From NCBI GenBank assembly GCA_964635965.1, contig CAZWQX010000080.1:1-18567 (forward strand): a DNA stretch of 18,567 bases, in the 5' to 3' direction. A program made the position numbers and the translations under genes. Of this stretch, positions 1-7,467 are shown in pieces (the first letter of the stretch is position 1; each line of letters begins with the position of its first letter). The stretch comes from JAKVAV01 sp964635965. Lineage in GTDB: Bacteria > Bacteroidota > Bacteroidia > Flavobacteriales_D > Cryomorphaceae. The notes beneath the pieces were generated by a model. The model made no database searches, had not been told where the DNA came from, and worked only from the letters and a program-made list of their open reading frames with translations.

Positions 1-27
1 AATTGGGATAGCAAAGAGTTCAGCCAA

Positions 28-876
28 CTAGTTTGTGGTTTGTGCGATCAAATTTATTGCCCATTCCTGAACGCAACCAGACGGGTCATTTACAACCATA
101 TCTTGTCCTAAGGATACCGCCTCGAATTGAACTTTATCACCTAATTTTCGGAAACGGTTCAAATTTGAACATCTGGAAATGCTTGGTCCTTTATCCGGAT
201 GAAAATACTTGGGAAGTGACCACTGAGATTTTTTATAGCCTGGAATGGTTAAACGCAGATGGTCCTGATACTCGAATGTACCGGCACCTGGTAAATCTGT
301 CCCGCCTAGTTTTTTGGTCGCAATATATATTGCATTGTTATCACCGTAATTATCTCTGTTCTGGCAATGTGGGTGGTCCCAATAAGGGGATTCTTCAGAG
401 AGTTGTTTTATCTCTTTTGACTCGATAATTTCTCCTATTTCCAGATAACCGAAAATGGCATGGAACTCATGCTCCTTTTCCCATGTGAGCATTCCGCTAT
501 CGTTATGATAGGTGTGAACGAATGAGCCAAAGAATAAAAAGATATCGCCTTCTTTTACCTTCTCTGACCTTAAATGACCCTCGGCTGCACCCGTTTGCCC
601 AAACGCAGGAAGCCATCCATTAGACCGCTTTTTAGCCTTTGCGTTTAAGTCGGGATCAAAATGAAATAGATCAGGCAGTTTATCCAATTTCGGATACAAC
701 TTTTGGACCTGATCATAATAACTCTTCTTTCCCCATTTGATTTCTTTTAGACTTACTCCTCTTTCTCCCTCTGCTGCTGGAATTGGCATTGATAGCATCT
801 CGCCATTTGGCAATATTGGGCTCCAACCTTTTCCATACTTGGAGTCGAATCCTTTCCTTGATAAAATGATCTTCAT
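28..876 (-). CDS. Nmad3-family protein (nucleotide-modification-associated domain 3)
   Basis: A 282-residue protein, complete in the window, with an ATG start at 876 and a TAG stop at 28. The N-terminus (MKIILSRKGFDS, followed by a PILPNGEMLSMPIP stretch) is what I recognise as the hallmark of the Nmad3 family. Those proteins were described by comparative genomics near DNA-modification genes in phages and bacteria, and their reaction is unknown to me. I see no signal peptide or membrane segment, so it is probably cytoplasmic. The start lies 4 bp after the stop of the DUF45 metallopeptidase gene, so it is almost certainly the last gene of the hsdR-DUF45-Nmad3 transcript. There is no clear Shine-Dalgarno; a GGAG lies about 20 bases upstream, too far to decide the start. 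The family call comes from motif memory; any role in handling modified DNA is inference. Confidence 0.75.
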   Translation of the reverse strand: MKIILSRKGFDSKYGKGWSPILPNGEMLSMPIPAAEGERGVSLKEIKWGKKSYYDQVQKLYPKLDKLPDLFHFDPDLNAKAKKRSNGWLPAFGQTGAAEGHLRSEKVKEGDIFLFFGSFVHTYHNDSGMLTWEKEHEFHAIFGYLEIGEIIESKEIKQLSEESPYWDHPHCQNRDNYGDNNAIYIATKKLGGTDLPGAGTFEYQDHLRLTIPGYKKSQWSLPKYFHPDKGPSISRCSNLNRFRKLGDKVQFEAVSLGQDMVVNDPSGCVQEWAINLIAQTTN

Positions 877-880
877 AGTC

Positions 881-1579
881 TTAAGCTGAAGTTAACTCCA
901 ATCTCTGTTTCCACCTCTCCCAATTAGGCATTACTTCTCCCAAAACTTTATAAAACTTCTTGTTGTGTGAGGGTACCACGAGATGACACATCTCATGAAT
1001 CATGACATATTCGATGCAGCGTCTTGGAGTCTTGATGAGTTCGGGGTTAATGAGAATCTTGCCTTTGGGGGTGCAACTTCCCCAACGGTTTTTCATGCGT
1101 CTGATTTCCATTTTGGGCACCCCAATATCGAAGCGATTAAATCGTGGCAAAGTCTCTTTGTATATCTCTTCAATCTTTGGAACGGTATGGTTGTAATACC
1201 AAGCAGATAGGAGCGCTTTTACCACAACTGGATCATCTGAAGGAGTGAAAACTATGAGTTGGCCTCCTTTGAGCTTCACATCACGCTGTTTTGAAGTAAG
1301 AATCTTCAAAGGGTAGGCTTTTCCCAGATATTTGTGAGATTCACCGCGAACGTATTCCCTTTCAGGTGTTCGTGGTAAAAACTGGGAGAAATACTTCTGC
1401 TGTCTAATAATCCAACTGGCCCGTTTCAGCAGTTTTTTTTCAACGTCCGCCATGCTGGATTCAAGCGGCGCTTTTACCCTCACGGAGGTGTCTGGGTGCA
1501 CTTCAATGGCCAATGATCTCCTTTCGGAATACTCCAAATCAAAGTGCAAGACGGTATTCCCGTAAGCAAGTGACTCCAT
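881..1579 (-). CDS. YgjP/DUF45-family zinc metallopeptidase
   Basis: A 232-residue protein with the DUF45 (YgjP/SprT-like) zincin layout. MKNRWGSC lies near residues 162-169, HEMCH at about 195-199 supplies the HExxH zinc site and catalytic Glu, and a downstream H in SHNKKF (about 205) is the expected third ligand. This family often sits next to type I hsdR genes; its substrate there is not established. The ATG at 1579 shares its A with the TGA stop of hsdR (TGATG), so translation is probably coupled to hsdR. A TTG at 1582 would add one residue, but the ATG is the more natural start. It has no signal peptide, so it is a cytoplasmic protease candidate. All metal ligands look intact. Confidence 0.88.
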   Translation of the reverse strand: MESLAYGNTVLHFDLEYSERRSLAIEVHPDTSVRVKAPLESSMADVEKKLLKRASWIIRQQKYFSQFLPRTPEREYVRGESHKYLGKAYPLKILTSKQRDVKLKGGQLIVFTPSDDPVVVKALLSAWYYNHTVPKIEEIYKETLPRFNRFDIGVPKMEIRRMKNRWGSCTPKGKILINPELIKTPRRCIEYVMIHEMCHLVVPSHNKKFYKVLGEVMPNWERWKQRLELTSA

Positions 1580-4500
1580 CAATAATTGTTCTTTGCCACT
1601 TTCAAACTCTTCACCAAGATCTCATCAATTTCATCGAAAGTCAGATCTATGCCGAGGGTGCTGCGGTTATCTAGTAGATAATCTTCAATGGCATTCTCCA
1701 TCTTTCGCTGCACATCCAAGTTCTTTTTCCAATCACGGATAATCAAACTATCCACTATCCCCGCTATGGACTGTCCTGCTTTGGCTAACCTTTCGCTCAT
1801 TTGAGCCAAGGTTTCTTTATCGTGAGTCTCGGTTAGCACGGTATTCAGTGCCCCGAAGAACGCTCTGGCTTTTGGATCGGATTGAACAGATTCAGGAACG
1901 CCTTCTTGATGACCAGTCTCTAGATCATCACGTATCTCCATGATTTTATCGAGGTATTCTTTTTCGTTCAATCTTCCCTCTTGGAAAGCTTCAATAGTCT
2001 CCTCGATTAACTGAGAGAATTTCTTGTAAAAAGCCTCGTCACGCTCCATGTTCTCGTGGATTACCCGCTTCATATTGCTCGCAATGTAATCGGCTTTGGA
2101 AGCAGGAGTTTTGCCATAGGCCTCAAGTGCTTCGTTTACCTGACCTTGGTTGAAAATATTCACCTCAGAAGTAATCTGATTGATTCCATAAGCTCCCACA
2201 TAAGTGTCGAGAAGCTTCATCACTCTTGGCTCATATTCCTTGTAAGAGATCTTATCTGCATATCGCAACTGAACGGATTGACGTATTTGCTGATAGCGTT
2301 TTAATTCAGACCGATAAAAGCCTATTTGCGCATCGGTGAATTCAGTGTAAAAGACATCTGCTGATAGGGCAGTTTGCAATGCTCTGGCAAAAGCAGATAC
2401 TGCTTCGTAAAATTTATCTCTCACATCTCTAGGAGCCAAATGCCGTTCTAAAGCTTCAATGTCCTCCTTGTTTGATACTTCCTTGAATACATCTTCCACC
2501 TCAGAATGACGGATGGGTACTTTTCGAACCTCATCGGTCATATCAATAACTGTGCTCTGGAGATCCTCTTCATCAAAATCCTCGAAAGCACTGTAACTGG
2601 TTAATGCCTCATCAAGCTTTCCCAAAACACCCACATAATCGATGATGTGTCCGTATTCTTTTCCTTCGAACAGGCGGTTCACCCTAGCTATCGCTTGGAG
2701 AAGGTTGTGGGAGTGTAGTGGTTTCGCCAAGTATAAAACGGTATTTCTTGGGGCATCAAAGCCTGTGAGTAATTTACTCACCACTATGATTAGTTCTACT
2801 TCATCCGTTGGTTCGTTGAACTTTTCGATGACCCAATTTTCATACTTCTCCTGATCGCCATGTTTCTCCAAAATGAGCTGCCAATATCTGCGTGCTTCCT
2901 TGCTGCTGTCTTTCCAAACATCATCATGGTTCTTTCGGCTATCGGGTGGAGTAAACACCACGCGAGTGTTGATTTTCAAAGAAGGATCTGTTTGATCTTC
3001 AAAATATTTCTGATAACGAATTGCGGTATCGATTTTAGGAACAGCGAGCTGAGCCTTTAAATGAGTGCTCTGCCAGTTTTTGCAAAAATGTTCGGAAATA
3101 TCATAGGCAATTTCTTCCACCACTCTTTCCGATTCGTAAATCATCGAAATCGAGGAAAACTTCTTCTTCAAGTCCTTTTGAGCCTCTTCACTTAAGGGAC
3201 GTGCCAGACGGTCAAAACCGCGATCGATCTGTTCACGGTTTACACTGAGCTTAGCCGAACGACCCTCGTAAAGCAATGGAAGTACGGCCTGATCTTGCAC
3301 GGCCTGATCTATGGTGTATTTATGGATAAAACCACCGAATTTTCTAGCGGTGTTCTTTTCCTGCTTCATCAAGGGTGTTCCCGTGAAACCGATAAAACAA
3401 GCATTGGGCAGCATCTTGCGCATGGTGGCGTTGGCCATACCGTATTGACTTCGGTGGCTTTCATCGACGAGAACAAAGATGTTACTGGATGGATCTGTGA
3501 AGCCCGAGTGGGATTTGGCCGTCTGAAACTTATCGATGATGGTGGTGATTACCTCTATGCCCTTATCCGCTAGAAGGTCTACTAGGTGAGAACCACTTCT
3601 GGCTTTGTGAACAGGCTTTCCACAGTTTTGGAAGGTTTTAAATATCTGCTTATCCAAGCTTATTCGATCTGTTACAATAAGTACCCTCGGAGAAGTAATA
3701 TCCTGAGCCAGCGATAAGGCCTTTGAAAGCATGACCATGGTGAGTGACTTACCGCTTCCCGTTGTATGCCAGATCACCCCACCCCTTCTATTCTCCTCTT
3801 CCGTGGTTTGTCTGACTTGCTTTAAGGTTTCCTGTACCGCAAAGTATTGCTGGTAACGACACACCTTCTTGATGGGGCCATCAAAAACTATGTATTTGTA
3901 GGCGATATCGAGCAAGCGACCGGGCTCACAAAGGCTGTACAAGCTGGTGTCTTGTGCCGTTGGAAGACGGTTCTCAGTGGGTAATTCTTTGGTAGCCTTC
4001 TTTAGGAGCCGAGTGACTTTTTTTTCATTGTCTTCCTTCCAAACCGACCAAAATTTGAGTGGTGTGCCTGTGACACCGTACTTCACTTCGTTGGGTTGTA
4101 CAGCAAGCAGTAACTGAGCGTAATAAAAGAGACGCGGTACGCCGAGGTCTTTTTTTTGATTGCGGATGTGCTGAGAGATGGCCTCATCGATGGACTCTTC
4201 CTTATCGCGACGCTTGTTTTCTATGACTACGAAGGGTATCCCATTGACAAAAAGAACGATATCAGGCCGACGAGTTTCTTTGAGTCCTTCAATTTCAAAC
4301 TCTTCTGCTATGTGAAATGCATTTCGCGAGGGATTTTCCCAGTCAATGTATTTCATGGTGTAGGCCTTGCGATCTCCTTGCATGGTTTCGTTGAAACTCT
4401 TCCCGAGGGTAATCAGATCATACACCGCCTCATTGCTCTGCACCAGTCCAATATCTGCCACACTCTTTAATGCGGTGATGGCCGATTGAACGCTTGATTG

Positions 4501-4698
4501 AGAAAACTTGTATTCTTCTCCACGGTACTCGAAAGCATTGAGCTCCATCAGCTTCTTGGCCAAAATTCCTTCAAGCAGCACCTGGGAATGTATTCCGTTG
4601 CGTTCCTGCTCCACCTCCTCTGTAGAAAGGTATTTCCAACCCATCTTTTGAAGAAGATGAATGGCTGGGGCTTGGGAGTCTTGGAATTCGGTGTACAT
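1579..4698 (-). CDS. hsdR: Type I restriction endonuclease subunit R (HsdR)
   Basis: About 1039 residues from the ATG at 4698, the normal size for HsdR, the ATP-driven DNA translocase and nuclease of type I RM. The nuclease motif is at the N-terminus: RPD around 144-146, then E160 and K162 in IENKR, forming a PD-(D/E)xK site. The SF2 motor follows: Walker A HTTGSGKS (about 311-318), DESH box (about 412-415), TGTP motif III, GFDAP, and a QAIARVNR motif VI. The C-terminal third is helical and probably docks on HsdM/HsdS. An upstream TTG at 4710 would add four residues; I prefer the ATG because the duplicated copy of this region also aligns from about here. No Shine-Dalgarno is visible. Its stop overlaps the DUF45 start. 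The gene appears intact, although it lies far from hsdM and hsdS with seven genes or remnants between. Confidence 0.97.
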   Translation of the reverse strand: MYTEFQDSQAPAIHLLQKMGWKYLSTEEVEQERNGIHSQVLLEGILAKKLMELNAFEYRGEEYKFSQSSVQSAITALKSVADIGLVQSNEAVYDLITLGKSFNETMQGDRKAYTMKYIDWENPSRNAFHIAEEFEIEGLKETRRPDIVLFVNGIPFVVIENKRRDKEESIDEAISQHIRNQKKDLGVPRLFYYAQLLLAVQPNEVKYGVTGTPLKFWSVWKEDNEKKVTRLLKKATKELPTENRLPTAQDTSLYSLCEPGRLLDIAYKYIVFDGPIKKVCRYQQYFAVQETLKQVRQTTEEENRRGGVIWHTTGSGKSLTMVMLSKALSLAQDITSPRVLIVTDRISLDKQIFKTFQNCGKPVHKARSGSHLVDLLADKGIEVITTIIDKFQTAKSHSGFTDPSSNIFVLVDESHRSQYGMANATMRKMLPNACFIGFTGTPLMKQEKNTARKFGGFIHKYTIDQAVQDQAVLPLLYEGRSAKLSVNREQIDRGFDRLARPLSEEAQKDLKKKFSSISMIYESERVVEEIAYDISEHFCKNWQSTHLKAQLAVPKIDTAIRYQKYFEDQTDPSLKINTRVVFTPPDSRKNHDDVWKDSSKEARRYWQLILEKHGDQEKYENWVIEKFNEPTDEVELIIVVSKLLTGFDAPRNTVLYLAKPLHSHNLLQAIARVNRLFEGKEYGHIIDYVGVLGKLDEALTSYSAFEDFDEEDLQSTVIDMTDEVRKVPIRHSEVEDVFKEVSNKEDIEALERHLAPRDVRDKFYEAVSAFARALQTALSADVFYTEFTDAQIGFYRSELKRYQQIRQSVQLRYADKISYKEYEPRVMKLLDTYVGAYGINQITSEVNIFNQGQVNEALEAYGKTPASKADYIASNMKRVIHENMERDEAFYKKFSQLIEETIEAFQEGRLNEKEYLDKIMEIRDDLETGHQEGVPESVQSDPKARAFFGALNTVLTETHDKETLAQMSERLAKAGQSIAGIVDSLIIRDWKKNLDVQRKMENAIEDYLLDNRSTLGIDLTFDEIDEILVKSLKVAKNNY
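4597..4698 (-). repeat. Original copy of a 102-bp repeat (hsdR 5' end)
   Basis: This segment encodes about the first 34 residues of HsdR. It recurs at 7363-7464 with about 88 of 102 positions identical by hand alignment, including an uninterrupted run of roughly 40 bases. Similarity falls sharply at the distal edge (below 4597), although residue spacing still matches for about 17 more codons. The second copy lies in a broken gene, so this is a scar of duplication or recombination. Confidence 0.85.
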
Positions 4699-4710
4699 TT
4701 TTAACTTCAA

Positions 4711-4847
4711 TATTAGGTTGACTTCATTCTGTTAATAGATTTATTAATAAAATGGAAAATCAATAAAAAGCATATACCGCTGTAAACCAATTACATAACA
4801 ACATTCTTTTTAATAATCTCAAGGCCATTTTATTAATAGATATTGTA
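4711..4847. other. AT-rich intergenic region with an inverted repeat upstream of hsdR
   Basis: These 137 bp separate the AlbA_2-type gene from hsdR and are very AT-rich. Two 14-base arms, 4742-4755 and 4825-4838, are exact inverted copies (TATTAATAAAATGG against its complement). A further direct copy of TTTTATTAATA lies at 4857-4867, inside the end of the upstream gene. The loop between the arms (69 bases) is too long for a simple terminator and no U-tract follows a GC stem. An operator pair or a spaced protein-binding site upstream of hsdR is possible. I found no convincing TTG-N19-TAnnTTTG promoter here. Confidence 0.45.
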
Positions 4848-6509
4848 TTAGACATCTTTTATTAATACCCATTTAGACACCTTAAGAGTCCCTATATTCT
4901 CAATCTTCTTTTTTCTGCGCAACTCAGACAATAGATTATTCACCTTGTTTTTTCGCTGTTCTGCGGTCATCCAATCAGGAAGCTTTTGGAGGATGAGATC
5001 ATCGACATCTTTTCTTGACAACGAACCGTGCTGTTCTATTCCTTTAAGGATTAAGTCTAAATAGTACTTCTTTTCGAAAGCTCTGTTTTTCGTGTAAGTT
5101 GACTTTTGACCAGTTTTTTGGGCTAGTTTTTTCGAAATGAAAAAATTCGGTTTACGGCCCTCAATAAGTTTTTGGCTTTTGAGATAAGCTATTTGATCTT
5201 CCGAAAGAGTTTTGTGCTTTTGAACTTTGTCTAATAGGATGATCTCCTCAATAGTCAGCGATTGGTTTTGAGCCAAAAGCATAGCATAATCCAGGTCCAA
5301 TATTTTCCCTATGATTGTCACCTTTACTCTGTTGGAGCTCAAGTCATACTCTGGAAGAGGAAAAAAACGTTTTCGCTGGCTATTAAACATTTTTCTGATT
5401 CCACCACCTGCGGTATCGACCATTTTGATGTTGAACATGGCATTTGCGAGAAATGGATTTCGGTAGTACTCTTCGGGTGTATCATCGCTCACCACAGCTT
5501 CAACAGAAGCTGGGATGAACCTCCCCAAATTGGAAAAAATCAACTGATCATCAGACTCAACCACATTAATTCGTCCATTCAATTCGTAATCCTGGTGTGC
5601 TATGCAATTATTCAACGCCTCCCGAATGGTATACGGTTCATATTGATCCACCTCATCAGGAAAAAGACTCTCCTGCTTAAGATATCGGTACTTTAAATTT
5701 CGAATTCTCGAGTATATCTTGTCCACTGCAAGTATCAGAGGGCATGAGAGAATCAAGTAATCCTTGGAATTACCGTCTGAGTCTTTTAAGACCCATCTTA
5801 TTTTTGCCACTGAAGGAGAGATTAAGTGCTCAGATTCATCTTTACCTAACAAGACTATTGCTGCATTCGTAATTTTGCCCTTTCTAGTAATTTTTATTTT
5901 ATCCAAAAACTTTTTATCCGACCACCCTTTTGACTCCTCAACTTTTTCAGGGAATTTGCTCAGATAGTTTTGTTTCGCCGTTTGAATAGCCAAAGGGTCT
6001 AGATCAGAAATACTTGCAGACTCGATTATTTGTGCTGACCAATCGTAGTTTAGCGCCTGACTTCTGATGCCTTCTATTTCATTGAGATTCAGCGGCCCTA
6101 ACGATTCGTGTTCTCTTCCGTAATAGTGGCCGTCAAAAGCTACTGGGATACCCTTAGGCGCTGCTGGAATCTGAAACAACAATACACGTTTCCCGTCTTG
6201 CTCAACTTCCAAAATATCGCTAAACGTGATTCGATTTGTCGTTTTATTGGCAATCTCGTGTTTCAAAGAATTCAAATCAGATGGATTCCGTCTAAAAGCC
6301 GTTCCAGTAACTCTGTGTTTTGCATCAACACCAAATACGAGCCAACCAAAACTGCAATTTGCGAGATTAGCCTCATTGCTCAAAGCAGAAAAATACCGAC
6401 CTAACTTCGTGAAGTCGAACTGATTCTTGGCAGACTTAAATTCTACGACTTCATTTTCAGAAGGCATTGAAATTAGTTCTTTCAAGATGATGGATGGTTC
6501 TTTCTTCAT
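4848..6509 (-). CDS. AlbA_2/Schlafen-type ATP-binding protein with C-terminal winged helix
   Basis: A 553-residue protein. The N-terminus carries the ENEVVEFKSA signature (about 18-27) followed by SFGWLVFGVD, typical of the AlbA_2 (Schlafen AlbA) domain that binds nucleic acid. Residues 295-372 contain IREALNNCIAHQDY, FSNLGRF and DTAGGGIRKMF, matching the divergent GHKL-type ATPase (HATPase_c_4) that follows AlbA_2 in this family. The last 70 residues are lysine/arginine-rich and look like a winged helix. Relatives are annotated as transcriptional regulators or ATP-binding proteins and are common in type I RM loci. Their role there is unsettled: regulation, or an effector that acts on nucleic acid. 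The start ATG is preceded by a strong AGGAGG, unusual in this window, so it may be translated better than its neighbours. It lies 7 bp after the GNAT-like gene. Confidence 0.88.
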   Translation of the reverse strand: MKKEPSIILKELISMPSENEVVEFKSAKNQFDFTKLGRYFSALSNEANLANCSFGWLVFGVDAKHRVTGTAFRRNPSDLNSLKHEIANKTTNRITFSDILEVEQDGKRVLLFQIPAAPKGIPVAFDGHYYGREHESLGPLNLNEIEGIRSQALNYDWSAQIIESASISDLDPLAIQTAKQNYLSKFPEKVEESKGWSDKKFLDKIKITRKGKITNAAIVLLGKDESEHLISPSVAKIRWVLKDSDGNSKDYLILSCPLILAVDKIYSRIRNLKYRYLKQESLFPDEVDQYEPYTIREALNNCIAHQDYELNGRINVVESDDQLIFSNLGRFIPASVEAVVSDDTPEEYYRNPFLANAMFNIKMVDTAGGGIRKMFNSQRKRFFPLPEYDLSSNRVKVTIIGKILDLDYAMLLAQNQSLTIEEIILLDKVQKHKTLSEDQIAYLKSQKLIEGRKPNFFISKKLAQKTGQKSTYTKNRAFEKKYYLDLILKGIEQHGSLSRKDVDDLILQKLPDWMTAEQRKNKVNNLLSELRRKKKIENIGTLKVSKWVLIKDV

Positions 6510-6516
6510 ACCACTA

Positions 6517-7254
6517 TTAACCTCCTAAAGTATCATGTTCACTATTCTTATTCATACCATTGTCCTCCAAATCAATCCCATCCATGCCCTCATTCTTCAA
6601 TGCGGGATTGTGAAAAACCAATCCTTCCACACCTTGAATCGGCTCAAAACCTATTCTTTGGTAGTAGGCCATCAATTTATAGCCCGCCAGTTCCTGATCC
6701 TGCTCTAGTTTGCCTAACTCAAGTTGCGGATAGTCTTTTTGCTTTTCGGGAGTTTCAAACTGCAAAGGAAAAGGCTGGAGCATAAACAGACCACAACCTG
6801 AACCGTGGTGAAACACGATGTCCTTGATGGCCTTAGCTCCAATATTATATCCTCTGTACTTTGGTAGGAGTTGAATATTCTCGATAAAGCAGATTTTCAA
6901 GTGAATGAGATCTTCTTGATAGTGCTGCATCACTTCATTCGTATACTCGAAAGTATCAGGGTCAAAGACTTTGAGAATATGACGTGCCAAGTATTCTGAG
7001 TGTGCATCCAGCACATCAAAAGCGTAATGATCGGACTCAAGAATATGATCCAAATGCACCATTAAAAAACGGACTTCACCCATGTATTGCTCCTCAGCTC
7101 CCGTATCATCTGCAAGGACAATCCGAAGAACGTGTTCTTTGACAAAACGATGCTCCTCCCAGGGACCAAGACCAGACCTGAAGGAATAGTGGAAGTCTAC
7201 GGAGTAGAAATCGGTATCAATGTCTTTTCCTTCTTTCATTCCATCATTCCTCAT
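6517..7254 (-). CDS. GNAT-fold acetyltransferase-like protein
   Basis: A 245-residue protein with a GNAT-like core in its middle: strand CFIENIQLLPKYRGYNIGAKAIKDI, a FMLQPFPLQFE strand, and a late YYQRIGFEPI segment typical of GNAT motif B. The acetyl-CoA pyrophosphate loop, usually RGxGIG, reads RGYNIG here, so one glycine is replaced by asparagine and cofactor binding is not assured. The last 25 residues are acidic and low-complexity. Two starts are possible: ATG 7254, or ATG 7239, which has GAGG nine bases upstream and may be the better one. It precedes the AlbA_2-type gene by 7 bp and follows the broken hsdR/hsdS scar, so it probably forms a two-gene unit with AlbA_2. The substrate is unknown; a toxin-like or small-molecule acetyltransferase is possible. 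Confidence 0.65.
   Translation of the reverse strand: MRNDGMKEGKDIDTDFYSVDFHYSFRSGLGPWEEHRFVKEHVLRIVLADDTGAEEQYMGEVRFLMVHLDHILESDHYAFDVLDAHSEYLARHILKVFDPDTFEYTNEVMQHYQEDLIHLKICFIENIQLLPKYRGYNIGAKAIKDIVFHHGSGCGLFMLQPFPLQFETPEKQKDYPQLELGKLEQDQELAGYKLMAYYQRIGFEPIQGVEGLVFHNPALKNEGMDGIDLEDNGMNKNSEHDTLGG
6521..6526 (-). promoter_or_regulatory. Strong Shine-Dalgarno for the AlbA_2 gene
   Basis: AGGAGG on the minus strand, 11 bases before the ATG at 6509 and inside the last codons of the upstream GNAT-like gene. It is the only perfect Shine-Dalgarno I noticed in the window and it fixes the start of the AlbA_2-type gene. Confidence 0.7.
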
Positions 7255-7281
7255 TGTTCATTGTCAATCGCTCTTTCACCC

Positions 7282-7467
7282 TCACCTCACCTCACCTGTC
7301 AACAATTTCTGCATGACCTGTTGAGAAAGGAACCTATCCAGAAAATCCTTCCAATCAGTTACGTTGCGTTCCTGCTCCATCCTCTCTGTAGAAAGGTATT
7401 TCCAACCCATCTTTTGAAGAAGAAGTATGGCAGGGGCTTGAGAGTCTTGAAGCTCAGTATAGCTCAC
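7282..7467 (-). pseudogene. Chimeric hsdR/hsdS remnant
   Basis: A 61-codon frame starting with GTG (overlapping the TGA of the MBL gene as GTGA). Residues 3-35 match the HsdR N-terminus (YTELQDSQAP, QKMGWKYLST, MEQERN). The next 17 residues still match HsdR in spacing and chemistry (FLDRFLSQQVM against LLEGILAKKLM). The end, MQKLLTGEVR, is the conserved C-terminal tail of HsdS. A CTCAC unit present three times in tandem at 7281-7295 adds 5 bp relative to the hsdS tail and shifts the frame into a TGA. Without it the tail would read EVRVKERL and run on about nine codons to a stop at the start of the GNAT gene. This is best read as a deletion scar joining an extra hsdR copy to an extra hsdS copy. 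Expression as a small protein cannot be excluded. Confidence 0.8.
7363..7464 (-). repeat. Second copy of the hsdR 5'-end repeat
   Basis: Matches 4597-4698 in the same orientation, about 86 percent identical by hand count. The 2766-bp offset spans the GNAT and AlbA_2 genes. Recombination between the copies would excise both genes and leave an hsdR with a hybrid N-terminus. Confidence 0.85.

Noticed and set aside
33..428. Plus-strand open frame opposite the Nmad3 gene
   Set aside because: It is antisense to a recognisable protein, has no family features and lacks a promoter; it is a shadow frame. The same holds for all other plus-strand frames in the window.
4742..4838. Rho-independent terminator after the AlbA_2 gene
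   Set aside because: The arms are AT-only apart from two G/C pairs, the loop is 69 bases, and no T-tract follows a stable stem.
7275..7300. CRISPR or satellite repeat (CTCAC units)
   Set aside because: Only three 5-base units, no spacers, and it lies inside a repeat of the hsdS tail.
7282..7467. Antitoxin or small regulatory protein
   Set aside because: The sequence is fully explained as HsdR N-terminus plus HsdS tail, with a slippage frameshift; there is no need for a new small gene.
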